Source: JAUXJB01 sp965226855 (lineage in GTDB: Bacteria > Myxococcota_A > UBA9160 > SZUA-336). From it: a DNA stretch of 64,000 nucleotides. The notes below the pieces were generated by a model, which was not told where the DNA came from, did not search any database, and saw only the letters and a list, made by a program, of their open reading frames with translations. Numbering within the stretch: the first letter of the stretch is position 1; each line of letters opens with the position of its first letter. The translations under genes and the position numbers were made by a program. The stretch is taken from NCBI GenBank assembly GCA_965226855.1, contig CBDDEE010000027.1, positions 124,001-188,000 on the forward strand. Reading direction: 5' to 3'. Positions 1-9,248 of this stretch are shown here, piece after piece.

Positions 1-81
1 GAGCGTCGCTCCCGTAAGCGCCAGCGTCTGTGCTTGCGCACTGAAGGTCATCGTCACGATCAGGAGACATAGCCAGCGCAT
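1..81 (-). CDS. N-terminus of an exported protein, cut by the window edge
   Basis: Reading the minus strand from an ATG at 81 gives 27 residues starting MRWLCLLIVTMTFSAQAQ, a clear Sec signal peptide with an AQA cleavage site, followed by TLALTGATL. A GGAGGG ribosome site lies just upstream. The mature start resembles secreted amidohydrolases (ALTGATLID-type openings), but too little is visible to assign a family. It is divergent from the acetyltransferase-like gene at 182. Confidence 0.6.
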   Translation of the reverse strand, partial: MRWLCLLIVTMTFSAQAQTLALTGATL

Positions 82-181
82 CCAGATCCCTCCCTGAGCG
101 GCGACCAGCATACCGCGACTGCCAGCTCTGCGGCCCGCGCTCGTGACGGAGTATGATCGGGTGTGTCGATCGGGAGCCGGG

Positions 182-1263
182 ATGACCATCAAGGTTGAGG
201 TAGCGGACGGCGAAGAGGCAGCGACCGAGTTCGTCCTCTTCCACGATCGCGTATACGCAGAGCGCTCTGCTCGTTGGCCGGCCCCAGTGGAGCTTCAGGT
301 TCCATTTCTCACGGGAGAGAGCCCGTTCGCGAAGGAGCGGCAGATCCGCCCGTTTGTGGCGCGCGAGAACGGGGAGATCGTGGCGCGAGCCGTGGCCCTC
401 GTGGATCCGCGCTATATCCGGCGCTGGAACGAGCAGCTTGGGCACGTTGCGCTGTTCGAGGCCCTGCCCCAGGCGGACGAGGCCGTCCAGGTTCTTCTGG
501 ACGAGGCGTGTGGCTGGCTCGCTGAGCAGGGGATGGAGGCGGCACGGGCAGGCTTCAGCGTTGCCGCGCTCGAGTTTCCGTTCGCCATGGACGCCTACGA
601 TGTGCTGCCTCCCAGCATGCTGCGCCAGAACCCGGAGCACTACCACAGCATGCTGAAACGGGCCTCCTTCATCGTGGAGAAGGGCATGGTCGACTACAAG
701 CTGCGCGTGACACCGGCGCTCATCGAGCGCTGGGAAGGCAGCCTCGAGAGCACGCGCCGCAGCGGGATCGAGATCGTGGCGCTGGGCGAGATCGACGGGG
801 CGCAGCGCGTGCGCGACATGGCGGACACCTGGGCCGACACTTTCAAGCACCACTGGGGCTTTGCCGCCCTGAGCGAGGACGAGCTGGCCTTCATGCTGCA
901 GGGCTTGAGTGGTACCACGCTGCTCGAGACGTCCTGCATGGCTTACCTGGAAGGCGAGCCGATCGGATTTCTCTACAACCCTTCGGACCACCACGAGGAG
1001 GCGCTGCTGGCTCCCGGTCGCACGCTCGACGACTCCGAGAAGCTGAACACGCTCGGCATCGGCGTGCGTGAGCGGGCGCGAGGAAGGGGCGTGAACTACG
1101 CCATGGCGGGGTTCTGGTACCTGGAGCTCGCGCGGCGTGGCTGGACGCACCTCAGCTACACTTTCGTGCTGGATGACAACTGGGCCTCACGGCGTACTGG
1201 CGAAGGTCTGGGTGCGAGGTCTGCGCGAACTATCTCGCGTACCGGCGCAACTTCCGGCGCTGA
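182..1263 (+). pseudogene. GNAT-like N-acyltransferase with a 3' frameshift
   Basis: About 360 codons of a double-GNAT-type protein. The C-terminal half carries the acyl-CoA-binding style segment GVRERARGRGVNYAMAG and a typical last strand near LSYTFVLDDNWASRRTGE. The frame then breaks at about 1213-1216: loss of one base in the Gly-Cys codons shifts it, and the neighbouring frame gives VCANYLAYRRNFRR and a TGA at 1261, the expected C-terminus. The shifted frame would instead run 70 bp further, into the next gene. Start ATG 182 is preferred over the upstream in-frame ATG at 143 because GGGAG precedes it. Substrate unknown. A sequencing indel is possible, as only one base is affected. Confidence 0.6.
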
Positions 1264-1275
1264 AGGAGGAGTCCG

Positions 1276-1683
1276 ATGCTTAGAGGAAGCTGTCTATGCG
1301 GGGGATCGCGTTTCGAGATCGACGGTAAGGTGAGCGGCGTGGGACTGTGCCACTGCTCGGTGTGCAGGAAGATCTCCGGGACGACCGGGAACGCGGCTCT
1401 GCTCACGGCGACACGGAGCTTCAAATGGGTCGCGGGAGAGGAGTTGGCCCAGGTGTACGAGCGACCATCTGGGTTCCGGTCCACGTTCTGCCGCGTCTGT
1501 GGCTCGCCACTGCCCGTGCGCCACGAGAACGGCAAAGTGGTGGGGATTCCGGCCGGGGCGCTGGATGATGATCCGGGCGTGAGCGTGGTGCAGCACATCT
1601 TCGTGGACTCCAGGGCTGGCTGGGACGAGATCTCCGGAGAAGCGGTGCAGTACTCCGAATGGGCTCCCGGTTACGAGGGCTGA
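1276..1683 (+). CDS. GFA / CENP-V family zinc protein
   Basis: 135 residues with the full set of zinc-binding cysteines of the glutathione-dependent formaldehyde-activating (GFA) fold: CLCGG near residue 6, CHCSVC near 26-31 and CRVCGSP near 72. Family members bind two zinc ions; most have no proven substrate, and formaldehyde-glutathione adduct handling is only one possibility. It starts 13 bp after the reconstructed stop of the acetyltransferase-like gene, with AAGGAGGA in front of the ATG, so the two probably form an operon. Confidence 0.85.
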   Translation: MLRGSCLCGGSRFEIDGKVSGVGLCHCSVCRKISGTTGNAALLTATRSFKWVAGEELAQVYERPSGFRSTFCRVCGSPLPVRHENGKVVGIPAGALDDDPGVSVVQHIFVDSRAGWDEISGEAVQYSEWAPGYEG

Positions 1684-1993
1684 AGAATCATTGACAAGTG
1701 TTCCCCTGAATCTGCTCAAAATCGCGCCTTGAGCAACTTCCCCGTTTTCTCATCCTTCGTAGGCACCTGGACACTACGCACCTGAGAGGTCCGGCCAAAA
1801 AAAGAGTCTGGTGAATTCTCGATTGTCATCACACGCGGGTATGGCCCAAACGTTGCCCTTACCAACGCGATAGATGCCGCCTAAAGCCTTCCCAACAGAG
1901 TTCTCAACTCCTGTCTCTGACGCCCAAGCGCCCGTATCCGAGTTGCGAGACATTGATTTGACTGCGTGTCGGAGCGGGAGATCGAATGGGATA
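1684..1993. other. Intergenic stretch without a supported gene
   Basis: No ORF with a recognisable product, repeat or strong hairpin is seen. Base composition is lower in GC than in the neighbours, and the stretch leads into accessory DNA. Confidence 0.4.
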
Positions 1994-2212
1994 TCACGGC
2001 CGAGTTCGGGGAATACCGATGAGCGCTGGGCTCCGGATATCGATGACTACGACGTCGGCTTCGTGCGGCGGAAAATCGAGCGCAGGTATGCCGGTTCGAT
2101 ATCCGAGATCACCTCGATGGACTCGGTGACCCAGCCGCGCAATCTCGTCTGCGACGGACTGCTCAGAATCTAGAAGAAGCACCTCTAGGGGTTGATGCGT
2201 GTTCTCAGCCAT
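1994..2212 (-). CDS. Small ORF, unrecognised, next to a tRNA remnant
   Basis: 72 residues with protein-like composition: LEVLLLDSEQSVADEIA, then a hydrophobic strand ADVVVIDIRSPA, like the opening alpha/beta unit of a Rossmann or receiver-type fold. It stops early compared with any such domain, so it is probably the 5' part of a decayed gene. Its ATG lies about 150 bp from the tRNA-fMet remnant at 2359, the same spacing and orientation as the integrase remnant has to the intact tRNA at 40.9 kb. This suggests it is the first gene of an integrated element. Function unknown. Confidence 0.35.
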   Translation of the reverse strand: MAENTHQPLEVLLLDSEQSVADEIARLGHRVHRGDLGYRTGIPALDFPPHEADVVVIDIRSPALIGIPRTRP

Positions 2213-2358
2213 CTGCCGACCCTACCGGGTCTGGCCCCCGCTTGGGCGCGCCGGCGGATCCTTGGAAGGTTGACCCGGAATCGACCCGTCGCGGCCCAGC
2301 AACCACCGAACGCTAAACGAGTCAGTCCCCGGGACCTCAATGATCTCGGTGGCTTACA

Positions 2359-2403
2359 TGGTGGCGGGGGTAGGATTCGAACCTACGACCTTCGGGTTAT
2401 GAG
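2359..2403 (-). repeat. tRNA-fMet 3'-half remnant (putative att site)
   Basis: 45 bp match, on the minus strand, the intact tRNA-fMet (40916-40992) from the CCA end to the anticodon region, with one visible mismatch (position 2363). The match stops at the anticodon. A decayed copy of the tRNA terminator hairpin precedes it at about 2325-2355. Half-tRNA copies ending at the anticodon loop are the usual footprint of tyrosine-recombinase integration. Confidence 0.75.
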
Positions 2404-2665
2404 ACCCCCGAGCGTTTGTTACGGCTCGCTAACTTAGCGATCTGCCTTAGGAACACGACGGCAGGGAGCGGCAGATCGCGGCATCTGGGACGGCACCCCG
2501 GCGGCACCGGCCCGAGACCCTCCCGGGGACCCCCTTGAACGTGCGGGGGAGCCCGGGTCCCCCGTAGGCGAGCTCGGGTTCCGGTGCCTACACAACCGTC
2601 ACGAGGCCAATCCCCAAGGGTCGTCGCCACAGTCTAATATCGAGGCTAACGACGGGGAGTAAATC
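2404..2665. other. Non-coding junction DNA
   Basis: No gene seen. Around 2420-2500 it shares words with 3205-3300 (CGCTAACTTA; ATCGCGGCA followed by TGGGACGGCACC), so both are probably decayed copies of one element end. A short inverted stretch of G/C runs lies at 2517-2565. Confidence 0.4.
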
Positions 2666-3028
2666 ATGACCACCGAAGAGCAGCGGAACCTCGACCTCGC
2701 AAAGCTCTATGAGGAAACCTACAACACCGACATCAAACGGTTCGTCTCCGACTGCTACACCGCCGACTGCGATGTGATGGGGCAAATCCACGGACACGAG
2801 CAGTTTCTCAAAGTCGAGGAGAACGTTCTCAAGGCTGCTCCACGGCGCAAGATGCGAGTGGATCGAACCTACGCGACCGGGGACGCCGTGGTTGTTGAGG
2901 CAGTTCTACTAGACCCCGACCAGGGACCGGACTGGAAGCTGCCCTTCTGTGCTGTGCTTACCTGCCGTGATGGGAAGATCGCCAGAGATTGGACCTATGC
3001 TGAGTTCTCCAAGTGGCCGGGTCTCTAG
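2666..3028 (+). CDS. SnoaL-like / NTF2-fold protein
   Basis: 120 residues, the usual length of a single SnoaL/NTF2-like domain. The opening helix LDLAKLYEETYNTDIKRFVSDCYTAD, the central HGHEQFLKVEENVLKAAP segment and the paired strands TYATGDAVVVEAV and FCAVLTCRDGKIARDWTY follow the family pattern. Members are small hydrolases, isomerases or ligand-binding subunits, and no catalytic residues can be assigned here. GGGGAG precedes the ATG. It is the only intact gene between the tRNA remnants at 2359 and 4815. Confidence 0.75.
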   Translation: MTTEEQRNLDLAKLYEETYNTDIKRFVSDCYTADCDVMGQIHGHEQFLKVEENVLKAAPRRKMRVDRTYATGDAVVVEAVLLDPDQGPDWKLPFCAVLTCRDGKIARDWTYAEFSKWPGL

Positions 3029-3500
3029 AACCCGCGTATTGACGACGTTAGCCTGATGGCGCTCCCAGAGCTTCCGCCGAATCGGTGTGAGCGCCCCCCT
3101 CGCAAAGCTTGCACAGTGCAACCCACCGGAATCACGTTCGCGTTCGGTGTCCGTACTCCAGCGGCACGAGGTCGATCGACAACCACGTTGGCAAGCCCTT
3201 CGGACGAATCGACAGACCGCTAACTTACCGGGATCACTACGGCCTGGCACATCGCGGCACATGGGACGGCACCACGGCGCCGAGACGGCACCAGCGCCTC
3301 AGCCGAGATCGACCCCCGGAGGCCCCTAGCATCCTGTGAACCGCCGGAGAGGAGTCCCAGGGTACGAGCCGCAGCGCAGGAAGTTCTCCAAGTGCGGGGT
3401 GCGCCCCACACGTAGAATGCCTCGTTGACGCTCCTAGGCCGCTCGTGGTCCAGTCAAAGTTGGGGTCGTCCAAAGCCCCGGACATTTTGGAGGAGGCTTC
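3029..3500. other. Intergenic stretch with a decayed repeat
   Basis: No convincing gene. Positions 3205-3300 share CGCTAACTTA and ATCGCGGCAC-ATGGGACGGCACC with 2420-2500. The end (3420-3500) carries the GGAGG ribosome site of the following outer-membrane gene. Confidence 0.4.
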
Positions 3501-4567
3501 ATGAAATTGGTGCACTTGGCAGCCACGGTTCTGGTCGTGGCGTCATCGTCGGCGTTCGCTCAAGACAAGGCGGACGCGGAGGAGCAGGAAGCTGAGTTGT
3601 CCATGTCCAAGGAGTGCCGCTCCCTTCGAGCGAATCCTGACGCGGATCTGGGGGAGGTCCTGAAGGCCGGCTGTGAGCCGACTCTCGCCCAGATGTCGGC
3701 CCTGATGGACAACCCCGTCGGCAACGTGGCAATGCTCTTCACCCAGATCGACATGTTCCGGCTCACGAACGACGACGTTCACGGGGTGGACGCCGAGTAC
3801 CAGTACAACTACATGGGCATTGCCCAGTTTCCGAAGCGCCTCAACGAAGACTGGAACCTGATCAACCGCATCGTCTGGAACGTGCCGAGCACGCCCATCG
3901 ACCAGAGCAAGATCAATCGCTTCGCCCCGGAGTTCCCGCCGTTCCAGCCGCCGGGCGGCGGACCTTCCCAGCCCCCGTCGAACGGTTCGAGCTTGTTGCC
4001 GATAGATGTCTTCAGCGGGCGGACCACCGGGTTCGGGGACATGTACTACGTGGCCCTATTCTCCCCCACAAAGGCGATCAAACACGACGGAGGCGGGTCC
4101 ACCGTCTGGGGCCTCGGCTTCGATCTGTCGTTTCCCACCGCGAGCAAAGACGTCCTGGGTGACGGGAAGTACTCGGCCGGTCCATCGGCCCTATACGCCT
4201 ACCTCGGTCCGAAGTAGAAGCTTGGGGGACTAGTCCAGAACTACTTCGACTACGCTGGTTCCAGTTCCCGCGACGACGTGCGCGTCATGAACTTGCAGTA
4301 TCTGGTCTACTACTCGCTCAACGACACCACGTCGATCGGCGCCGCTCCGAACATCGTCGCCAACTGGGAGGCGAGCAGCACAACCGCTGGACGGTCCCGA
4401 TCGGCATCGGCATCAACAAGACTTTCCAGTTCGGCAAGGTGCCGTTTCGCTTCGGCCTTGAGTTCCACTACAACGTGATCCGGCCCGACACGGTCGGCTC
4501 CGACTGGGACCTGCGCTTCTACGTCATCCCGGCCGTGCCGTCCGCGCTCTTCGATTGGATGCAATAG
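3501..4567 (+). pseudogene. Outer-membrane beta-barrel (neuromedin-U-like transporter family), broken
   Basis: A signal peptide (MKLVHLAATVLVVASSSAFA) opens a barrel-type protein with alternating aromatic strands. Codon 239 (TAG, 4215-4217) stands where related proteins have Trp (context LGP-K-stop-KLGGLVQNYF), a one-base TGG to TAG change. The frame continues to about 4378, then shifts by one; the second frame gives WTVPIGIGINKTFQFGKVP, a conserved strand motif, and ends at 4567 after FDWMQ, the usual C-terminus. Related genes are often annotated as hypothetical transporters or 'neuromedin U'. Two independent lesions make it a pseudogene. Confidence 0.7.
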
Positions 4568-4779
4568 GCGAGATCGGTTGGGGTTGGGGCTAGTAGAGTC
4601 GTTCTTGGCCTGCTGGGCTTGGACTGGCCACGCGGGCTCTTCAATCCTCTCGAATCACCCGATAATGAGGGCCTTGGGTTTCCGACTGTCCGACCTTCGG
4701 GTTGTGTCTCTATGCACTGACCTGCGTGGAAAGTGCCCCCACCTGAAGCAGATCGCTTAGATCGATCGACCTGTTGAAA

Positions 4780-4826
4780 AGCGCCCGGATTCTCAACAAC
4801 TCCGGGCGCTTACATGGTAGCGGGGG
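4780..4826 (-). repeat. tRNA-fMet terminator plus last 12 nt of the tRNA
   Basis: The hairpin AAGCGCCCGGA / TCCGGGCGCTT (4780-4812) and the tRNA end TGGTAGCGGGGG (4815-4826) copy the DNA at 40880-40927, with the same spacing. The match to the tRNA body ends after 12 nt. This is a third truncated copy of the tRNA-fMet 3' end, in the same orientation as the others. Confidence 0.7.
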
Positions 4827-4969
4827 CACGCTACACGCCAGTACCAGCGCTCCCTCGACCCCTGCTAGCGGCGTAGGGGCAACGCGTGGGGTACCTAGCC
4901 GGGGTTCGATACCAACCACTACAGTCCGTGAGCATGCCCGGGCTGCCGTTCGCTGCATAGCGGTATGCC

Positions 4970-5033
4970 CCCCGTAAGTAGCTGACCTACCAGTGACTTA
5001 AGGGCGACGCCTTATTACCCAGGCAAGTAGTCG
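4970..5033. repeat. 64-bp dispersed repeat, copy A
   Basis: 64 bp match 25693-25756 with six mismatches and no gaps. Inside are short palindromes GTAG-CTGAC-CTAC and GGCG-A-CGCC. Copy A lies 140 bp past the tRNA remnant at 4815; copy B lies at the junction of phage debris and the metal-transport genes. It may be a recombinase arm or element end. Nature unknown. Confidence 0.6.
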
Positions 5034-5119
5034 TAGGCTTCTTCCCGGCGCCGCCTCTTCCCGCGAACGCTCTCGGTCAATAACCGGATACAGGCCCCAC
5101 CTATACTGACCTTCTCCCA

Positions 5120-7174
5120 ATGAGCCCCGAAGGCACCGAGCGCAGGCTGGCCGCCATCCTCCACGCCGATGTGGTCGGCTACAGCCGCCTCATGGCCGAG
5201 GACGAGGACGCCACCGTCCGGCTGGTGACTGCCTACCGGGAGGAGGTCGAGCTACTCGTCCGCCAGCACCGAGGTCAGCTCGTGGACTTCACGGGGGACA
5301 ACTTCCTCGTGGAGTTCCGGAGTGCGGTGGCTGCGGTGGAATGCGCCACTGAGATCCAGGACGTGCTCAAGGCCCGGAACGCCCGGCATCCCGAAGAGCG
5401 GAGGATGCAGTTCCGCATGGGTGTACACCTGGGTGAGGTCCGTGTGGAAGGGGAGCGGCTGTTCGGGACAGGGGTCAACGTTGCAGCGCGGATTCAGGCG
5501 CTGGCCGAATCTGGAGGGCTTTGTATCTCTAGGGAGGTCCATCTCCAGGTCGAAGGCAAGCTCAACCTCAGCTTCGAGGATCTGGGCGAGCACCAGGCCA
5601 AAAACATCCCGGAGCCCTTGCACGTCTACGCTGTGGACACGCCGGGAGCGCAGCCGGTGCCTGCGCGGCGTGGCTACTGGATCGCTGGTCTGTCTGTCCT
5701 ATTGGCCGGTGCGGGGTTGGCGCTCTGGCTCGCGGACCGACCGCCGAAGGCGCCGCCAGCATTCGATCGCTCCATTGCGGTGTTTCCGTTCACCACCATC
5801 GGGCCGACGACGGCACTCCAGTCCTACGCAAATGGGCTCACCGAGGAGCTGAGGAGCGTACTGACGGGCTATCAGGAGTTGCGAACGATCACGGGAGGAC
5901 AAGCCCCGGACGCTCCTCCGAGCGGGCGCCCCGGGTGGTCAAATTCGAGCTACGTCGTCAACGGCAACGTTCAGGAGGTAGGAGAACAGCTTTGGATACG
6001 AGTGCAACTGGTCCGTGTCACCGACCGTCAATCCACCTGGGCTCAGACGTACGACGTAGCGGAAGAGGAGCTGGCAGCCGACCCATCGGTGTTGGCTTCG
6101 ACCATCGGGCGTTTCGTGCGTCTCCAACTGGTTCAGGACCATCAGTGCGAGACGGTCAGGCGGAAGAGCCGAAGCGCCGAGGCCGCTGATCTCGTCTGCG
6201 CAGCACAGGCTCAGAGCTATCGTGTCAACCAACGCGGCGGGTTCGATCCGCAGCTATGGCTTTCCAATGCTCAACGGGCGATCGCGCTGGATCCGAACCT
6301 CGCGGAGGGGTACCGGCAGATCACCTATGCCTGCGCTCTTCTGGTGGGCGCCGGTGAGATGTCGTGGCAAGAAGCATCGAAGCTCTCGCATGCGGGGCTT
6401 GATGAGGCGCTCGAGATCGACCGCAACGATCCGATGACACTCTGGGCTCTGGCCCTTGCCGAGTATCGTTTTGACCTGGATTACCAATCGGCTGAAGCCA
6501 GGCTTCGTCAAGCGATCTCGTTGGAGCCGCTCCATCCGAACGCCCGCTGGTTTCATGGCAGTTTGGGCAATCTCGCGCGTCGCCGGGGCAACATCACTGC
6601 AGCGCTCGACCACTATCGCCGAGCAATCAGGATTTACGACGCGGACGGACGCATCGCTTCTGAATACGCAGACTCCCTATACCTAGCTGGTGAGGATCGC
6701 CTCGCCGTCGATGCAGCCAATGCTGGGCTGAATCTTGTATCCGATGGCGTGTACTTCCTGCGTCTGTCTGCCGTAAAGATCCAGGCTCTCCTCGCACTCG
6801 GCGAGCAGACGGACGCCGAGGCAGCCCTTGACGATCTCCAAGCGACTCTGGGGCCTGAATCGAAGCGGTCTATCGCTGATCTGGTGGCTTCGGTAGGCAG
6901 AATCGAAGAGGCGCGACAGATGGTGAAGGAACTTGAGAACCTGGAGAAGCCCAGCCCACGTACGATGACCTTGGCGTACGCGACGTTGGGAGACTATGAC
7001 CGAGCGTTCCGCTGGGTTCATCGTGCTGTAGAAGAGCACGCAGCAGTGGTCCTCCAATCTCTACGGCTCGATACGACGTTCACAGCGATGCGTGGAGACC
7101 CGCGGTGGGAAGAGGTGATCCGGCATCTTGAGGAAGAAGAGGCCAGAGGACGACGCGGACCCTCGGGTAGCTAG
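5120..7174 (+). CDS. Class III adenylate cyclase with TolB-like and TPR regions
   Basis: 684 residues. An N-terminal cyclase homology domain (about 10-180) has the metal-binding Asp in HADVVGYSRLM and in DFTGDNFLVEF and the Asn/Arg pair in GTGVNVAARI, so it is predicted active. One membrane helix follows (about 184-206), then a FlgO/TolB-like segment (SIAVFPFTTIG, 215-345) and tetratricopeptide repeats to the end. This architecture is common in alphaproteobacteria and deltaproteobacteria. It would make cAMP (or cGMP) at the inner face of the membrane while the C-terminal part lies outside. It sits alone between tRNA-fMet remnants, as a single-gene cargo. Confidence 0.85.
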   Translation: MSPEGTERRLAAILHADVVGYSRLMAEDEDATVRLVTAYREEVELLVRQHRGQLVDFTGDNFLVEFRSAVAAVECATEIQDVLKARNARHPEERRMQFRMGVHLGEVRVEGERLFGTGVNVAARIQALAESGGLCISREVHLQVEGKLNLSFEDLGEHQAKNIPEPLHVYAVDTPGAQPVPARRGYWIAGLSVLLAGAGLALWLADRPPKAPPAFDRSIAVFPFTTIGPTTALQSYANGLTEELRSVLTGYQELRTITGGQAPDAPPSGRPGWSNSSYVVNGNVQEVGEQLWIRVQLVRVTDRQSTWAQTYDVAEEELAADPSVLASTIGRFVRLQLVQDHQCETVRRKSRSAEAADLVCAAQAQSYRVNQRGGFDPQLWLSNAQRAIALDPNLAEGYRQITYACALLVGAGEMSWQEASKLSHAGLDEALEIDRNDPMTLWALALAEYRFDLDYQSAEARLRQAISLEPLHPNARWFHGSLGNLARRRGNITAALDHYRRAIRIYDADGRIASEYADSLYLAGEDRLAVDAANAGLNLVSDGVYFLRLSAVKIQALLALGEQTDAEAALDDLQATLGPESKRSIADLVASVGRIEEARQMVKELENLEKPSPRTMTLAYATLGDYDRAFRWVHRAVEEHAAVVLQSLRLDTTFTAMRGDPRWEEVIRHLEEEEARGRRGPSGS

Positions 7175-7236
7175 CCCGAAGGTCGGGGCGCGTAACTCTC
7201 CGTCCCTAGCGCGAGTACGTGCACCCTGGGACTGGC

Positions 7237-7281
7237 TGGTAGCGGGGGTAGGATTCGAACCTACGACCTTCGGGTTATGAG
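7237..7281 (-). repeat. tRNA-fMet 3'-half remnant (putative att site)
   Basis: 45 bp identical to the intact tRNA-fMet from its CCA end to the anticodon (minus strand); the match stops at the same point as in the 2359 copy. It lies between the cyclase stop and the hydratase fragment, and marks the left end of the 33.7 kb segment that reaches the intact tRNA. Confidence 0.8.
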
Positions 7282-7704
7282 GGCGCGGCCATGAGGTTTT
7301 TGTCGCGAAAACCATTGGCCGCCGCCTGAACGAGGCCCGGAATGTTGTGGCTGAGAGATTGTCCAAGGTCGTCCCGCCTATCCCGTCGCTATGCCGCATA
7401 GCGCCCCTGCACCCACTTGATCGCCGCCGAGAAGCCGTCCCGGTTGAAACGCTCGAGAAACTCGGTCTTGAGCGAATTGGGAGTCACGTTGGCGGTGACA
7501 AAGGCCTCCTTGCCCATCTCGACGCAAGACTGGAACCCCATGATCTCGTAAGACCGGTTCACCGCTGACTTGTTTTGGTGCCAGGTCTCCGGGGCGAAGC
7601 CCATCAGCCGTTTGGCCATACGCGTAACGGTTACCTCGAGATCGTCGGGTTCGCACAGCTGATTGAGAATGCCGTACCCCATGGCTGTTTGAGCGGACAC
7701 TAGT

Positions 7705-8739
7705 TGTGATTCCCAAGGAGGTTGTTCATCCAGAGCTCCTCTGAGAAAAGGGTTTGTACCACCGACCCCCAGCCTCAGAGGAAAGCACCTGAATGAAGCT
7801 CCATCCTAACGCGAGGACGACGCCCTCCGGTCGTTGGCTGCTCGTGCAGCGCGTCCGCGAACAGCATTGGACGGTCTCGGAAGCCGCAGAGGCGGCAGGT
7901 GTCAGTTTACGGACGGCCTACAAGTGGCTGGCCCGGTATCGCGACGAAGGCCGACCGGGCCTGGCGGACCGGCGCTCGAGGCCCCGGAGGATCCCGCGGC
8001 GCACACCCGCCCGCGTCGTCCGACGTGTCGAGCGGCTACGTCGTCGCCGCTGGACGGCCTCTGAGATCGCCTCCCGGACCTCCATCCCGCTCTCGACCGT
8101 CTCTCTGATCCTCCGACGTCTGGGACTCCACAAGCTCTCGCGCCTGGAACCCGAGGAGCCGGTGCGGCGCTACGAGCGAGCGTCCCCCGGCGAGCTCCTC
8201 CACCTGGACACCAAGAAACTGGCTCGGATCCGCGGGGTTGGGCATCGCATCCACGGCGATCGCTCCAAGCGGGTCTACGGCATCGGCTGGGAGTTCGCCC
8301 ACGTCTGCATCGATGACCATACGCGGCTGGCCTACGTCGAAGTGCTTTCCGACGAACGGGCCAACACCGCTACGGCCTTCCTGCGTCGGGCCCTGGCCTG
8401 GTACCGGGCACGCGGCATCGGGGTCCAGCGGGTCATGACCGACAACGCGCCCTGCTACAGGTCCAAGCGCTTCGCGGCTCTCTGTTGCGAGCGCGAGATC
8501 AATCAAATCTTCACCAAGCCCTACACACCCAAGACCAACGGCAAGGCCGAGCGCTTCATCCAGACCCTGACCCAGAGGTGGGCGTACAAACGTCCCTATA
8601 GGACCTCAGCTCTCAGAACCTCTGCACTCCGGCCTTGGCTTAAGCACTACAATCACAAGAGACCCCACAGAGCCCTCGGAATGAAACCCCCGATCAGCCG
8701 GCTCAGAGAAGCCCGTGAGCAACGTGCTTAGGAACCACA
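7705..8739 (+). mobile_element. IS481-family insertion sequence, copy 1
   Basis: 1035 bp bounded by imperfect inverted ends (TGTGATTCCCAAGGAGGTTG and, at the other end reversed, TGTGGTTCCTAAGCACGTTG). A 6 bp duplication ACTAGT lies on both sides (7699-7704 and 8740-8745). The same element, about 97% identical at protein level, is at 59480-60514. Confidence 0.9.
7793..8731 (+). CDS. IS481-family transposase
   Basis: 312 residues. Two N-terminal helix-turn-helix units (SEAAEAAGVSLRTAYKWLAR near 24-43; SEIASRTSIPLSTVSLILRR near 91-110) are followed by a DDE integrase core: Asp in DDHTRLAYVEV, Asp in VMTDNAPCYRS and Glu in NGKAERFIQTL. The C-terminal HYNHKRPHRALG box is typical of the family. 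No break is seen, so it is probably active. It ends 8 bp before the right end of the element. Confidence 0.92.
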   Translation: MKLHPNARTTPSGRWLLVQRVREQHWTVSEAAEAAGVSLRTAYKWLARYRDEGRPGLADRRSRPRRIPRRTPARVVRRVERLRRRRWTASEIASRTSIPLSTVSLILRRLGLHKLSRLEPEEPVRRYERASPGELLHLDTKKLARIRGVGHRIHGDRSKRVYGIGWEFAHVCIDDHTRLAYVEVLSDERANTATAFLRRALAWYRARGIGVQRVMTDNAPCYRSKRFAALCCEREINQIFTKPYTPKTNGKAERFIQTLTQRWAYKRPYRTSALRTSALRPWLKHYNHKRPHRALGMKPPISRLREAREQRA

Positions 8740-9248
8740 ACTAGTTCCCCGGATAACAGAATATGCTTGGCCTGACGCATGCCCATCACCCATGGGCTGA
8801 TCAAGAAGGGCGGTGCGTCGGACAGCAGGACTTCGGGCTCGCCCAGCTGGGCACTGGTATCGGCGTAGGCGAAATCGCAAGCCATGGCCAGCTCGAAGGC
8901 GCCGCCCAGGCAATAGCCCTGGATCGACGAGATCACTGGCTTCTTCAAGTTCCACGCCGCCCAGCAGGCGGCATTGCCCACATCGGCATAGTCGCGGAAG
9001 GCGTTGGGCAGCGGCTCGGCCAGATCGCCGCCCAACGCGGCGGTGAGATCATAGCCGGCGGAAAAATTTCCGCCTTCGCCACGAATTGCGACCACCCGCA
9101 CCTCGTCGTCGGCGGCCGCGCCGTCCAGCGCCGCCTTGAGATCGCGCCACTGCGGAAGATTGAACGCGTTCAGAACCGTCGGCCGATTGAAGGCGATCCA
9201 CAGCAAACCGTCGGCCTGGGAAACATTTAATGTCTCGTACTGATCCAA

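Larger units (their letters stand above)
7389..9248 (-). pseudogene. Enoyl-CoA hydratase/isomerase, split by an IS481 element
   Basis: The 5' part (9248-8746) encodes about 167 residues of the crotonase fold: the oxyanion-hole segment GGNFSAGYDLTAAL, GYCLGGAFELAMACDFAYAD and LGEPEVLLSDAPPFL. The 3' part (7704-7389) supplies the last ~103 residues (NQLCEPDDLEVTVTRMAKRL onward). Joining the two across one ACTAGT copy restores an unbroken frame of about 270 residues, the normal length. The interruption is therefore a clean insertion and the gene was functional until recently. It probably acted in fatty-acid or aromatic CoA-ester degradation. Confidence 0.85.

Noticed and set aside
4215..4217. 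Possible recoding of TAG, because two in-frame TAG codons (4215, 52235) stand where sense codons are expected
   Set aside because: Many intact genes end in TAG in normal positions (for example the cyclase at 7172-7174, mutL at 56566 and the regulator at 59476), and the expected residues differ (Trp and Gln), so ordinary nonsense mutation is simpler.
4690..4712. A fifth tRNA-fMet fragment (CGACCTTCGGGTT)
   Set aside because: Only 13 bases match and the flanks do not, which is too short to separate from chance, although the position near the 4815 copy is suggestive.
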